Below, piece by piece: positions 1 through 7,669 of a stretch of 10,608 bases of DNA (position 1 is the stretch's first letter; every line of letters begins with the position of its first letter). Both the position numbers and the translations under genes were made by a program. The notes under the pieces were generated by a model. It was not told the DNA's origin, ran no database searches, and worked only from the letters and a program-made list of their open reading frames with translations. Origin of the DNA: Methylocystaceae bacterium UBA5192 (GTDB taxonomy: Bacteria; Pseudomonadota; Alphaproteobacteria; Rhizobiales; Beijerinckiaceae); the NCBI GenBank assembly GCA_002412985.1, contig DHWC01000037.1, positions 1-10,608 on the forward strand. Direction: 5' to 3'.

Positions 1-806
1 ACATCTCCTGTTGGCATAACGCGTTGGGATCTATCGGTGCGGAGTGTAAGAAGATTTGAGAGTCTTTTTACATTACGCTTTCGTCTTCCTGAAACGCCAT
101 GCCGTAACCAATGCTCTTCAGCAACAATTTTACGGTCAATTTTGTGTTGCTGTTTTTCCTCTTCTTCTAATTCCTGATCTCTCCAGCTCTCAAAATGAGT
201 GAATCCTCGGGAGAGATGACGCACGCGTCCTCTGTCAATCCATAAAGTCTCATTGGTCAATTTCTGTAAAAAGCTCCGATCGTGACTTATTAGGACTAAA
301 GCGCATCTAAGTTGACCGAGTTTTTCCTCAAGCCATAGGATTGTTGGTAGATCCAGGTGATTGGTTGGCTCGTCGAGTAACAAAATATCTGGTTGAGATA
401 CTAAATTACGCGCAAGCGCGACACGTCGCGCCTCTCCGCCTGAGAGATGGCTTGGATTTTCCAATCCCGTTAAGCCTAATTCAATAAGTGTTCCTTGAGC
501 TAAATGCGGGTCGTCGAGTGGGGAGAGGCCGGCTTCTACATAAGAAAGACTTGTCGAAAAGCCATTAAAATTTGGCTCTTGAGATAAATAGCGGAGGGAT
601 GCCCCAGGTTGGATGAAGCGCGAACCAGCATCTGCATCGATTTCTCCTGCGGCTATTTTGAGGAGCGTTGATTTCCCAGATCCGTTCCGGCCAACAAGAC
701 ATAAGCGGGCTCCTGGCGAAACTGAGAAGTCAACTTCTTCGAGAAGGGGCTTGCCGCCGAGCGTAAGCGTAATGCCTTGGAGGCTTAAGAGCGGAGGCGC
801 AGCCAT
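1..806 (-). CDS. uup: Uup-type ABC-F ATPase, N-terminal part (truncated by window edge)
   Basis: Reading leftward from an ATG at 806, 268 codons stay open to the window edge. They form the first ABC domain of an ABC-F protein, a soluble cytoplasmic ATPase without membrane segments. Visible motifs are Walker A GRNGSGKST (39-47), signature LSGGE (121-125), Walker B plus D-loop ILLLDEPTNHLD (141-152) and the switch SHD (174-176). The charged stretch EEEEKQQ and the segment around GVSGRRKRN (about residues 245-253) match the linker that follows domain 1 in Uup, which favours Uup over EttA. Known ABC-F proteins act on ribosomes or nucleic acids; Uup has been linked to suppression of transposon precise excision and to ribosome function. 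The second ABC domain and the C-terminal coiled coil lie outside the window. No strong ribosome binding site precedes the ATG. It lies 185 bp from the next gene on the same strand, so it probably has its own promoter. Confidence 0.9.
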   Translation of the reverse strand, partial: MAAPPLLSLQGITLTLGGKPLLEEVDFSVSPGARLCLVGRNGSGKSTLLKIAAGEIDADAGSRFIQPGASLRYLSQEPNFNGFSTSLSYVEAGLSPLDDPHLAQGTLIELGLTGLENPSHLSGGEARRVALARNLVSQPDILLLDEPTNHLDLPTILWLEEKLGQLRCALVLISHDRSFLQKLTNETLWIDRGRVRHLSRGFTHFESWRDQELEEEEKQQHKIDRKIVAEEHWLRHGVSGRRKRNVKRLSNLLTLRTDRSQRVMPTGD

Positions 807-991
807 ATGTCTCGTCTAGAAGAGAGTAGTATTAAATCAGATTGCTAGGCTTTTAGCTGCTTTGTGGATCATTTCGCAACAGTTGATTTGAGCGTTGGAT
901 TTATTGTCAGAAAAATAAGTGTTATTGTAGTAGAAAAACTGGGTCTGTATAAATCAGCGCCGTGCACATTAATTAAATGATGGCCAATAAT
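807..991. other. intergenic region between AttH-like gene and uup
   Basis: This is 185 bp of AT-rich non-coding sequence downstream of the AttH-like gene and upstream of uup, both on the minus strand. It should hold the uup promoter. Only weak boxes were found, such as CTGACA on the minus strand near 905 without a good -10 partner. No GC-rich hairpin followed by a T-run, as expected for a terminator after the operon, was found. Confidence 0.5.
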
Positions 992-2044
992 TCAATATCC
1001 TGTCATTTCTAAATATCCAGTCCCTTGTGACGTGCCTGTAAAACTAATTGGTCCTTCCCAGTAAGGGAAGCTAACAGACATCCAGCTGTTGGGATTGAGG
1101 GGCGTGGTCTCAATCAAGAGGTGATGACTTAATATATTGACACGCCACCGAGTGGGTACGAGATGGCGATCTATTTTTGTTTCTTCTAGGGGCTCTAATT
1201 TAATCTCATTTGCAGTCAAGGCCGTCGTATCGCCATTGGGCATTATCCAATTACCCGAAAGATAGGTTAAATTTCCTCTTAACCGAAATAGCATTACTTT
1301 TGAGCCATCCGAAAGATGCAACGAAAACCAGTCCCATCCCTTTTGGTCGGGCGCAAGAATTTGACTACTCCACTCACGATCCATCCAGCCTTGGCCGACA
1401 ACATGAACTGAGCGCTTGTTAATTTTTAATTCTCCATCAACCCGAAAAAACGGTTGGCTGTAATAGTAAGATGCTTGACCCTGTTCAGATTTGAGGCTGT
1501 AACCAGCAACGCCTTGTAAAACGAAGGGCATAGTGCTCTCGAGGTGAAGGCGATAGGAAAAGTCATCTGCTGAAGCTGTTACAAGAGCTTTAGAAAAATT
1601 ATTATCAAGTGCAGTAAATGACCAATCATCAATAAATGCATTGAAGGGGTCATTTTCGACCGCTGCTTGGCCAACGCCGCCTCTGGCTAGCGTCTCAGTA
1701 TACAAGTGTTTATTTTCAGAGGTTATCGCGGCGTGTCCCATCCACATTGTGCGATCTTCCCAGCCGTTCCGCGTTAGAGGCTCTGAGGCATGTCGAAATA
1801 GCGTCCATTGGCATCCATACTCTTTTCCATCATCTCCGCGGAGATTGGTTGTTAAATACCACCATTCTGTTCTGAATTTTGTATGTGCGCCATGATCTTT
1901 AGGAAATATTATCTGTCCTCCAGGGATCGGCGTTTCAAATTCTTTTTTTTCTTGTGAAAGAAAATTCATATTTTCTTCCGAAAAAGCATTTGATGTAAGA
2001 CAAATTAATAGCAGTGGTGGGGCAATAATATATTTAGCGCGCAT
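992..2044 (-). CDS. secreted AttH/CrtC-type lipocalin-like protein (putative hydrolase/hydratase family)
   Basis: The 350-residue protein has a clear signal peptide: a short basic start, a hydrophobic core (about 5-17) and an SNA|F signal peptidase I site after residue 20. C15 is not in a proper lipobox, so a lipoprotein is unlikely. The mature part carries family hallmarks of the AttH/CrtC group: DHGAH and EWWYLT (about 50-65), GWMDREWSSQ (219-228) and GWDWFSLHL (236-244). Structures known for this family show two lipocalin-like barrels. Some members hydrate carotenoids (CrtC), but many, including AttH proteins encoded beside FtsX-type ABC transporters, have no proven activity. It is the last gene of the operon. 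Its ATG overlaps the permease stop by 11 bp, and AAGGG lies 7 bases upstream of the start. I infer a periplasmic or outer-leaflet partner of the transporter that binds a hydrophobic ligand. Carotenoid hydration is not supported by any neighbour. Confidence 0.85.
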   Translation of the reverse strand: MRAKYIIAPPLLLICLTSNAFSEENMNFLSQEKKEFETPIPGGQIIFPKDHGAHTKFRTEWWYLTTNLRGDDGKEYGCQWTLFRHASEPLTRNGWEDRTMWMGHAAITSENKHLYTETLARGGVGQAAVENDPFNAFIDDWSFTALDNNFSKALVTASADDFSYRLHLESTMPFVLQGVAGYSLKSEQGQASYYYSQPFFRVDGELKINKRSVHVVGQGWMDREWSSQILAPDQKGWDWFSLHLSDGSKVMLFRLRGNLTYLSGNWIMPNGDTTALTANEIKLEPLEETKIDRHLVPTRWRVNILSHHLLIETTPLNPNSWMSVSFPYWEGPISFTGTSQGTGYLEMTGY

Positions 2045-4499
2045 CTGTGAACCCTTTTAATAAATCTATAGGTTTTGAGCGCGCGAGTTGAATGACGGGA
2101 ACTAGACTTGCCAAAAGTGCTGTCAGCAGTGAAGTGATGAAGACCATAAGCCAGTGCATCGGATAGATATGCATCGGCAACCGCCATCCAAAAGCAATGA
2201 CATTGATGATTGTTACTAATCCCCAAGTAATAAAGACGCCCAGCGGAATTGCTACAAGCGCCACGCCGGCAGCAAATATTAGGATTCTTGCTAGTTCTAT
2301 AGCCGCCAATATTTGCCGGGAGACGCCAATTGCCCAGACGGGGGCGACTTGTCTGAGACGTAAATTACTGAGCGTGAGTAGGCTTGTGAATAAGGCTACT
2401 GCAGATACAATTAACATCAGTGTATTAAGCGCTCCAGTAATCATAAAAGTTTTTTCAAATATGCCTATGGAGATTTTTTTTACTTCTTCTTGATCAACGA
2501 TGCGTATGATTTTCTCTCCATGTACAGCTTTCATCCTTGCCATGACTGATCCGGTGGAACGAGCTGCTACGCGTAGACTATAGTGTGTTCTGGACGCATC
2601 GGTAAAGTGAAGCGCTAATCGATCATGATCAATTCGAATCTGGCCTTTTGGGTTGCCGTAGTCGGGAAAAATCCCTGCAATAGTAACCCGCCAATCCTTG
2701 TCGCCGGTTGGTAGGTTTAATACATCATCGATATTAATGTTTAAGCGTCGAGCTAATTGCTCACTAATCAAAATTGAGTCGTTTGAGTGAAGATTTTCCC
2801 AGACATTCTCTTTTGATGAAAGTAATGGAAAATGTCTAATGTAAGTATCGTGAAAAGTCATTCCCATGAGCTCTACAGGCTGATTTTCTATCAGCGTCTT
2901 CGCCCGCCATACTGGTAAAATCGCGTCAATTTCTCGATCACTCTGTGCCCATGCTTCAATCTTGCGCGCATCATCAGCTGTCGCAGTCTCATAATAAATT
3001 TCAGCGATAAGTCTTTCATCAAGCCAGGCTAGAAATGTTTCTCTAAAGCCAGTTACCATGCCGCCAATGCCAATGTTGGCGGAGAGAGTCAATAAAAGCG
3101 CCATGAGCGCAAGCGAGAGCCCGGGAATCTCTTGTCGTCCATCGGCAAACAGCCAGCGTAGCAATGGTTGTTGGGATTGAGACTCTCCGACAAGGAGCAG
3201 TAGGGCAAGAATGAACGGCAATAACATTGCAGTTCCAAGAAGACCGCATGCCATGAAGGCAAATCCACTGAGCAGATTTTTTCCCAGAGAATAGGTGAGC
3301 ACAGCAATGACAATTGCTAAAAAAGCAAGCAGCGCTTGTCTTCTTAAATATCCATGATTGATCTCTCGCCAGGCGATAGGTTTTGCTACGTTTAGTACGG
3401 GAAGGCGCAGAGTTTTAACGAGACCGGCCGTGTTTGCTAATAGAGCGCCGCTGCCAGCCATTGCGAAGGCGGAAAAGAACCAGTTTTTGTCGAGAGCAAG
3501 GCGACTAGAGATTTGAGCGCCATAGAGGCCTTCAAGGCTCGCGGCGACATTTGGGAGAAGTTCTTGGGCGATGAGATATCCGCCTGTAACGCCAATAAGC
3601 CCCGCTATTAGCGTAAAGGCGGCAATTTCGATTAACATACCAAATACGAGTAGATAGGCTGGCGCGCCAAGCGCGCGTAATGTTCTCAGAGTGGGGAGTC
3701 TTTGTTCAAAGGCGAGACCAACAGAAGCATTGACGATAAAAAAACCAACCACAAATGCGAGCATACCAAATGCAGTTAAGTTAAGATGAAAACTATCTGT
3801 TAATCGCGTTAGGTCATTGCTATCATCGGGCGCGACAAGCCTAAGAGAATTATTCGTTAATCTTGATACCTGCTCACTATTTAAATTGTTTCTTTGATCG
3901 ACGACTAATCGACTGAGTTTTCCAGCGCGTGCGAGCGTATTTTGTGCGATGCCTATATCGGTTATGATGACGCCAGGAGGAACTGACGACAGAGGCTGTA
4001 GAGGAGGCAAGAGTATCCCGCGATCCGTCTTTAAGCGATCGTCAGACTTTGAGCCAAGTCCTTGCAATGTTTCTGGCGAGATGAATGCCTTACCCGCTTT
4101 GTCAATGAGATCGAAAGATGATTTTAAGCTATGGACTAATTCTACCGATAGATTTTTCGGCGTCGTTATAGGGTCGACACCAATAATTTTAAGCTCTTTT
4201 TTTTGAAGATATATTCTGCCTTCTATTATAGGCGAAACTTTAGCGCCTGAACGTCTCAAGCGAATAAACAAGTCTTGATTAAAATATCCGCCTTGTTGGG
4301 CTATAATATTTTGTGAGTTTCCTTGAGTAAAAATGGCTGCGGCTTGATTATAGCTGTTTCTAGCTTGCGTATTAAGCGCCTGGACGCCGCTCCACAAAGC
4401 GGTTGCAATACTTAAGCCCATTAATAATGTTACGAGGCTTGCGGGGTGTTTGCGCCAATGACTGAGTAGAGCCGCAAGAGACCAGAAGACCTGTTTCAT
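2034..4499 (-). CDS. FtsX-like ABC transporter permease, 10-segment YbbP/AttFG type
   Basis: The 821-residue protein has ten predicted membrane segments at about 19-41, 244-265, 283-312, 340-362, 387-405, 411-437, 460-482, 685-712, 732-768 and 783-805. Two large extracytoplasmic domains lie between segments 1-2 and 7-8. This is two FtsX/MacB-type halves in one chain, the layout of E. coli YbbP. The C-terminal SKPIDLLKG is typical of the family. The ATG at 4499 was chosen because it overlaps the ATPase stop as ATGA (4 bp), the usual coupled arrangement. A GTG at 4532 would add 11 residues but has no better support. No strong ribosome binding site is seen at the ATG, so translational coupling is likely. 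Type VII ABC systems of this kind move substrates by periplasmic mechanotransmission or extract lipids and lipoproteins. The substrate here is unknown. Confidence 0.9.
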   Translation of the reverse strand: MKQVFWSLAALLSHWRKHPASLVTLLMGLSIATALWSGVQALNTQARNSYNQAAAIFTQGNSQNIIAQQGGYFNQDLFIRLRRSGAKVSPIIEGRIYLQKKELKIIGVDPITTPKNLSVELVHSLKSSFDLIDKAGKAFISPETLQGLGSKSDDRLKTDRGILLPPLQPLSSVPPGVIITDIGIAQNTLARAGKLSRLVVDQRNNLNSEQVSRLTNNSLRLVAPDDSNDLTRLTDSFHLNLTAFGMLAFVVGFFIVNASVGLAFEQRLPTLRTLRALGAPAYLLVFGMLIEIAAFTLIAGLIGVTGGYLIAQELLPNVAASLEGLYGAQISSRLALDKNWFFSAFAMAGSGALLANTAGLVKTLRLPVLNVAKPIAWREINHGYLRRQALLAFLAIVIAVLTYSLGKNLLSGFAFMACGLLGTAMLLPFILALLLLVGESQSQQPLLRWLFADGRQEIPGLSLALMALLLTLSANIGIGGMVTGFRETFLAWLDERLIAEIYYETATADDARKIEAWAQSDREIDAILPVWRAKTLIENQPVELMGMTFHDTYIRHFPLLSSKENVWENLHSNDSILISEQLARRLNINIDDVLNLPTGDKDWRVTIAGIFPDYGNPKGQIRIDHDRLALHFTDASRTHYSLRVAARSTGSVMARMKAVHGEKIIRIVDQEEVKKISIGIFEKTFMITGALNTLMLIVSAVALFTSLLTLSNLRLRQVAPVWAIGVSRQILAAIELARILIFAAGVALVAIPLGVFITWGLVTIINVIAFGWRLPMHIYPMHWLMVFITSLLTALLASLVPVIQLARSKPIDLLKGFTDAR

Positions 4500-5197
4500 G
4501 GGCAAGTTAACACGCCTGTTTCTAGACGGCACTGACGTTGAAGGCGAGCCGCCAGCCGCGCGCTATGTGTCGCCATGAGAAAAGCGCAGCCGGTTTCTTC
4601 TACTAACTCCAGTGTCAGGGCAAGAACGCTGTCGCCTGTCTTTTCATCTAAATTTCCTGTTGGTTCATCCGCAAGAAGCAAGCGAGGTTTTACAGCCAGT
4701 GCTCGGCCAACTGCTACACGTTGTTGCTGGCCTCCTGAGAGTTGCTCAGGATAGCGCGATGCGATCTGAGTTAATCCTAGCCGATGAGTGAGTTCTGCTA
4801 GCCAAGTGGGATCAAGGCGGTCTGCTAGTCTAGCCTGAAAGGCGAGGTTTTCGGCTACAGTGAGGCTTGCGATCAAGTTAAACTGCTGAAATACGAAACC
4901 AATTTTGTTGCGTCGTAGGGCGGCTTTTTCAGATTCCTTTAATTGGGTTATTTCCATCCCGTCTATCAGAATGCTGCCAGTGTCAGGGTCATCTAAAGCG
5001 CCGATGAGATGGAGCAATGTGCTTTTTCCGCTGCCAGACTCGCCCATCAGGGCGATAGTTGTGCGCGATTGGATTGCGAGACTAATCTTGTTGAGCACAA
5101 GAAGAGAGCCCTGAGGCGTTTCATAGGACTTTGTTAAATCCTGGATCCTAAGAATTTCGCCGTCTTCTTCAATTTTTAAGGTATGTGCTATAGTCAA
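4496..5197 (-). CDS. LolD/MacB-like ABC transporter ATP-binding protein
   Basis: The 233-residue cytoplasmic ATPase powers the FtsX-like permease encoded next to it. Motifs in order: A-loop tyrosine Y25, Walker A GESGSGKST (52-60), Q-loop FVFQQFNL (101-108), signature LSGGQQQR (153-160), Walker B LLLADEP (173-179), D-loop GNLD (181-184) and H-loop histidine H211. The QQFNLIASLTVAENL stretch and ADEPTGNLD are typical of the LolD/MacB/YbbA subfamily. The only start that keeps the A-loop is a TTG at 5197; no ATG or GTG occurs between the upstream in-frame stop and residue 33. AGAGCGGAAG precedes it, but the GGAAG part is very close to the start. It is the first gene of the operon; its stop TGA overlaps the permease ATG. 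It may also dimerise with other permeases, as some LolD-like ATPases do. Confidence 0.92.
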   Translation of the reverse strand: MTIAHTLKIEEDGEILRIQDLTKSYETPQGSLLVLNKISLAIQSRTTIALMGESGSGKSTLLHLIGALDDPDTGSILIDGMEITQLKESEKAALRRNKIGFVFQQFNLIASLTVAENLAFQARLADRLDPTWLAELTHRLGLTQIASRYPEQLSGGQQQRVAVGRALAVKPRLLLADEPTGNLDEKTGDSVLALTLELVEETGCAFLMATHSARLAARLQRQCRLETGVLTCP

Positions 5198-5268
5198 ACT
5201 TCCGCTCTTGATCTTAGAGAAGCCTATAAGGGGTGCGGTTTAGCTGCGTTTCGCTTTGTCCCAGTCCA

Positions 5269-5274
5269 TATAAT
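5269..5274 (+). promoter_or_regulatory. candidate -10 box for the YfhO-like gene
   Basis: A perfect TATAAT on the plus strand lies about 65 bp upstream of the TTG start at 5341. No convincing -35 box is found 16-18 bp upstream, so it would need an activator or is a chance match. It overlaps the minus-strand TATATT. Confidence 0.3.
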
Positions 5275-5300
5275 ATACAACTTAGATGACAAATTGTCTC
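5272..5300 (-). promoter_or_regulatory. candidate sigma70-type promoter for the ABC operon
   Basis: On the minus strand, GAGACA (5295-5300, 4 of 6 matches to TTGACA) is followed after 17 bp by TATATT (5272-5277, 5 of 6 matches to TATAAT). This would give a leader of roughly 65-70 bases before the TTG at 5197. AT-rich sequence yields such matches by chance, so this is tentative. Confidence 0.35.
5288..5298. repeat. short perfect inverted repeat GACAA-A-TTGTC
   Basis: Two 5-bp arms flank a single central base. It overlaps the proposed minus-strand -35 box and lies between the two divergent promoters, where an operator would sit. It is short enough to arise by chance. Confidence 0.3.
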
Positions 5301-5330
5301 CGATATCCTTAAGAGCCGTCTCTGCAAGCA

Positions 5331-5335
5331 GGGAG
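5331..5335 (+). promoter_or_regulatory. ribosome binding site selecting the TTG start at 5341
   Basis: GGGAG ends 5 bases before TTG at 5341. The nearest ATG (5356) lies 20 bases downstream of this box, too far for it to serve that start. The site therefore favours the TTG. Confidence 0.55.
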
Positions 5336-5340
5336 AACGC

Positions 5341-7662
5341 TTGTTTAATTACTCTATGACAAAAGAAATCAGCCCCAGTCTTGGAAACAATAATCCACAG
5401 ACGAATAAACTATTTAAACTTGCTATTATTTTATTTATCATTAGCGCTCTTAGCTTTTTTCTACCCTGGCTTATCGGCGGCGTTACGATCCCATGGGATG
5501 CTAAGGCGCATTTTCAGCCGCAGTTTGTATTTCTTGCCCATGCTTTACATTCGGGTCAGTCGCCTTTTTGGACCCCCAATGTGTTTGCGGGCATGCCCCA
5601 AATTGCCGATCCACAATCCTTAATTTTTTCACCGTTCTTTTTGATTGCAGCAGCGCTCTTTCCAGACCCCTCATTTCGATTAGAAGACGCTATTATTTTT
5701 GCCATGCTGATCATGGGCGGACTTGCAGTGTTGGCTTATTTCCAGGATCGAGGCTGGAGTGCGGCAGGAGGGCTCGTTGCCTCGCTTATCTATGCTTTGG
5801 GCGGCTCGGCGGCTTGGCGCATTCAGCATACTGGACAAGTAATGAGTTATAGCTGGATTCCGGTAGCGCTATGGTTATTGGCGCGCGCAATGGATCGTCG
5901 AACCATTGGCCTTGGGATTGCGACAGGCTTCATGGCGAGTTTTCTGCTTTTAGGCCGTGATCAAGTTGCTTTTCTTGGTCTTATCTTCCTCGCAAGCTAT
6001 ACTTTTTATCGTTGTTATACTGATGGCGCACCGATTATTACAGCGCTTAATCCGCTTTTGAGCGCTGCGCTTGTTGGAGTGCTGCTCACCCTGGCGCCTC
6101 TCGTGCTAACTTATGAGCTGGCCAGTATCTCTAACCGTCCAGAGATCGACATTTTAGAGGCCTATAAGGGGTCGTTGCCCCCAGGGTCCTTTCTGACATT
6201 GGTGAGCGCAAATATCTTTGGAACAAACGGCTTACTCGAAAAATTTTGGGGACCACCTTCATCGGCTTTTGGTACCCAAGACATATTTCTCGCGCGCAAT
6301 ATGACAAATGTCTATATCGGGCAGTTAGGGCTTTTTGTTTTAGTTTTTGCCGTGTGGGCGCGTTGCTTTATTGAAAAAGAAATTAGACTTTTTTTCGGCA
6401 TGCTTGTCTTTTTTATTCTCTACGCTCTAGGGCGTTATACGCCAGCATTCAATGTTTTCTATCACATTCCGGGCGTTGATTTGTGGCGCCGCCCAGCAGA
6501 CGCAACATTTCTTCTTAACTTCATATTTTCTATTCTTGCTGGCTATGGAGTTTATATGATTGAATGTGGGAAAATAAAATTATCATTCCAAATCTTAGCC
6601 GTTTTGCTTGTTTTTTTGTTTGGCGCTGCAATTTTTGTGTCGGTGATAAAAAATCAACTAGCTGTCGCATTGCCCGCAATTGGCGTTAGCTTTTTGCTAG
6701 CTCTTGTTGCGATAGGGCTGTTACTTTCTATTGATAATAAAAAAGTTAAAGGGCCAGCTCAACTAGTCTTGATCGCTTTTTTAGTAACGACAGATCTTTT
6801 TATTGGAAACGGACCAAATGAATCAACGGCCCTTCCTTCAGAAAATTTTGAGATATTGCGATCCGACTCACAAAATCCAGCACTTAAGTTTATACGTGAT
6901 AAATTGAAAGAGAATAATCAGCCTGATCGACGAGATCGTGTTGAGTTAGCGGCGATTGATTTTCATTGGCCCAACGCCAGTATGGTTCATGGGCTTGATC
7001 ATGATTTTGGTTATAACCCCATTAGACTAAAAGTTGTTGTAGAGGCTACTGGTGCAATTGATCACTTGGCGCTTCCCGAGCATCGAGAATTTTCTAAGTT
7101 ATATCCCAAATATCGATCGCCACTTACTGACATGTTGGGACTGCGCTTTATTGCTACTGGCGTACCTGTCGAGCAGATTGATAAAAATTATAAATCAGGA
7201 GATTTCGTAGAGCTTGAGCAAATAGGTAAAATTCATATTTATGAGAATAAAAATGCTTTTCCTCGCGCTCAAATCGTAAATTGCGCTTTGAGCGTCAACT
7301 TCGCTCGCATGATTGATAGTGGCGACTGGCCCGAGGCGGACTATCGCGAAACAGTTTTGCTGGAGGAGCCGCCATTATGCCATCCGCATAAGAATTTACC
7401 TCCTGATAGCATGCGGGCGGAAATCGTCTCTTATAAAAATGATGATGTTTTAATCAAAACAACAGCCCCGGTTGGGGGAGGGTGGTTAGTGTTGTATGAT
7501 GTTTGGCATCCTTGGTGGCGCGCGACAGTTGATGATGCGCCTACCCCGATTTTGAGAGCTAATGTCATGTTTCGCGCTGTTGAAATACCAGAGGGTGCGC
7601 ATCAGGTCCGGTTTCATTTTCACCCTGTTCTTGGCGCATTCAAGCAATTGGTGGGTGAGTAA
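5341..7662 (+). CDS. YfhO-family polytopic membrane protein (GT-C-like fold)
   Basis: The 773-residue protein has about 13-14 hydrophobic segments up to residue ~490, then a soluble, probably extracytoplasmic C-terminal domain. Family signs are IPWDAKAHFQPQF (about 50-62) in the first outer loop, with D53 in the position of the acidic residue common to GT-C enzymes; PFWTPNVFAGMPQIADPQS soon after; SLPPGSFLTLVSANIFG mid-protein; and near the C-terminus LYDVWHPWWRATVDD followed by RANVMFRAVEIPEG. YfhO proteins are thought to transfer sugars from lipid carriers; in Bacillus one is tied to glycosylation of lipoteichoic acid. The acceptor in a Gram-negative cell is unknown. A TTG at 5341 is chosen as start because of the GGGAG box 5 bases upstream; the ATG at 5356 would remove 5 residues. 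The gene is divergent from the ABC operon and ends 7 bp from the convergent RFA-P synthase gene, with no obvious terminator between. Confidence 0.85.
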   Translation: MFNYSMTKEISPSLGNNNPQTNKLFKLAIILFIISALSFFLPWLIGGVTIPWDAKAHFQPQFVFLAHALHSGQSPFWTPNVFAGMPQIADPQSLIFSPFFLIAAALFPDPSFRLEDAIIFAMLIMGGLAVLAYFQDRGWSAAGGLVASLIYALGGSAAWRIQHTGQVMSYSWIPVALWLLARAMDRRTIGLGIATGFMASFLLLGRDQVAFLGLIFLASYTFYRCYTDGAPIITALNPLLSAALVGVLLTLAPLVLTYELASISNRPEIDILEAYKGSLPPGSFLTLVSANIFGTNGLLEKFWGPPSSAFGTQDIFLARNMTNVYIGQLGLFVLVFAVWARCFIEKEIRLFFGMLVFFILYALGRYTPAFNVFYHIPGVDLWRRPADATFLLNFIFSILAGYGVYMIECGKIKLSFQILAVLLVFLFGAAIFVSVIKNQLAVALPAIGVSFLLALVAIGLLLSIDNKKVKGPAQLVLIAFLVTTDLFIGNGPNESTALPSENFEILRSDSQNPALKFIRDKLKENNQPDRRDRVELAAIDFHWPNASMVHGLDHDFGYNPIRLKVVVEATGAIDHLALPEHREFSKLYPKYRSPLTDMLGLRFIATGVPVEQIDKNYKSGDFVELEQIGKIHIYENKNAFPRAQIVNCALSVNFARMIDSGDWPEADYRETVLLEEPPLCHPHKNLPPDSMRAEIVSYKNDDVLIKTTAPVGGGWLVLYDVWHPWWRATVDDAPTPILRANVMFRAVEIPEGAHQVRFHFHPVLGAFKQLVGE

Positions 7663-7669
7663 AATTCAT

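Larger units (their letters stand above)
5198..5340. other. divergent control region between ABC operon and YfhO-like gene
   Basis: These 143 bp separate the start of the minus-strand ABC operon from the start of the plus-strand membrane protein, so promoters for both are expected here. The centre (about 5265-5300) is AT-rich and holds promoter-like boxes on both strands and a short perfect inverted repeat, listed separately. Confidence 0.6.

Noticed and set aside
1210..1895. Plus-strand open frames opposite the AttH-like gene
   Set aside because: They are antisense shadows of a well-supported gene and show no domain resemblance.
992..2044. Annotation as carotenoid 1,2-hydratase (CrtC)
   Set aside because: The fold family is shared, but there are no carotenoid genes nearby, a signal peptide is present and the gene sits in a transporter operon, so the broader AttH/CrtC-type label is safer.
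4500..4532. Upstream GTG start for the FtsX-like permease, adding 11 residues
   Set aside because: The ATG at 4499 overlaps the ATPase stop as ATGA, begins directly before the first membrane segment as in the family, and the extra residues look like frame-overlap sequence.
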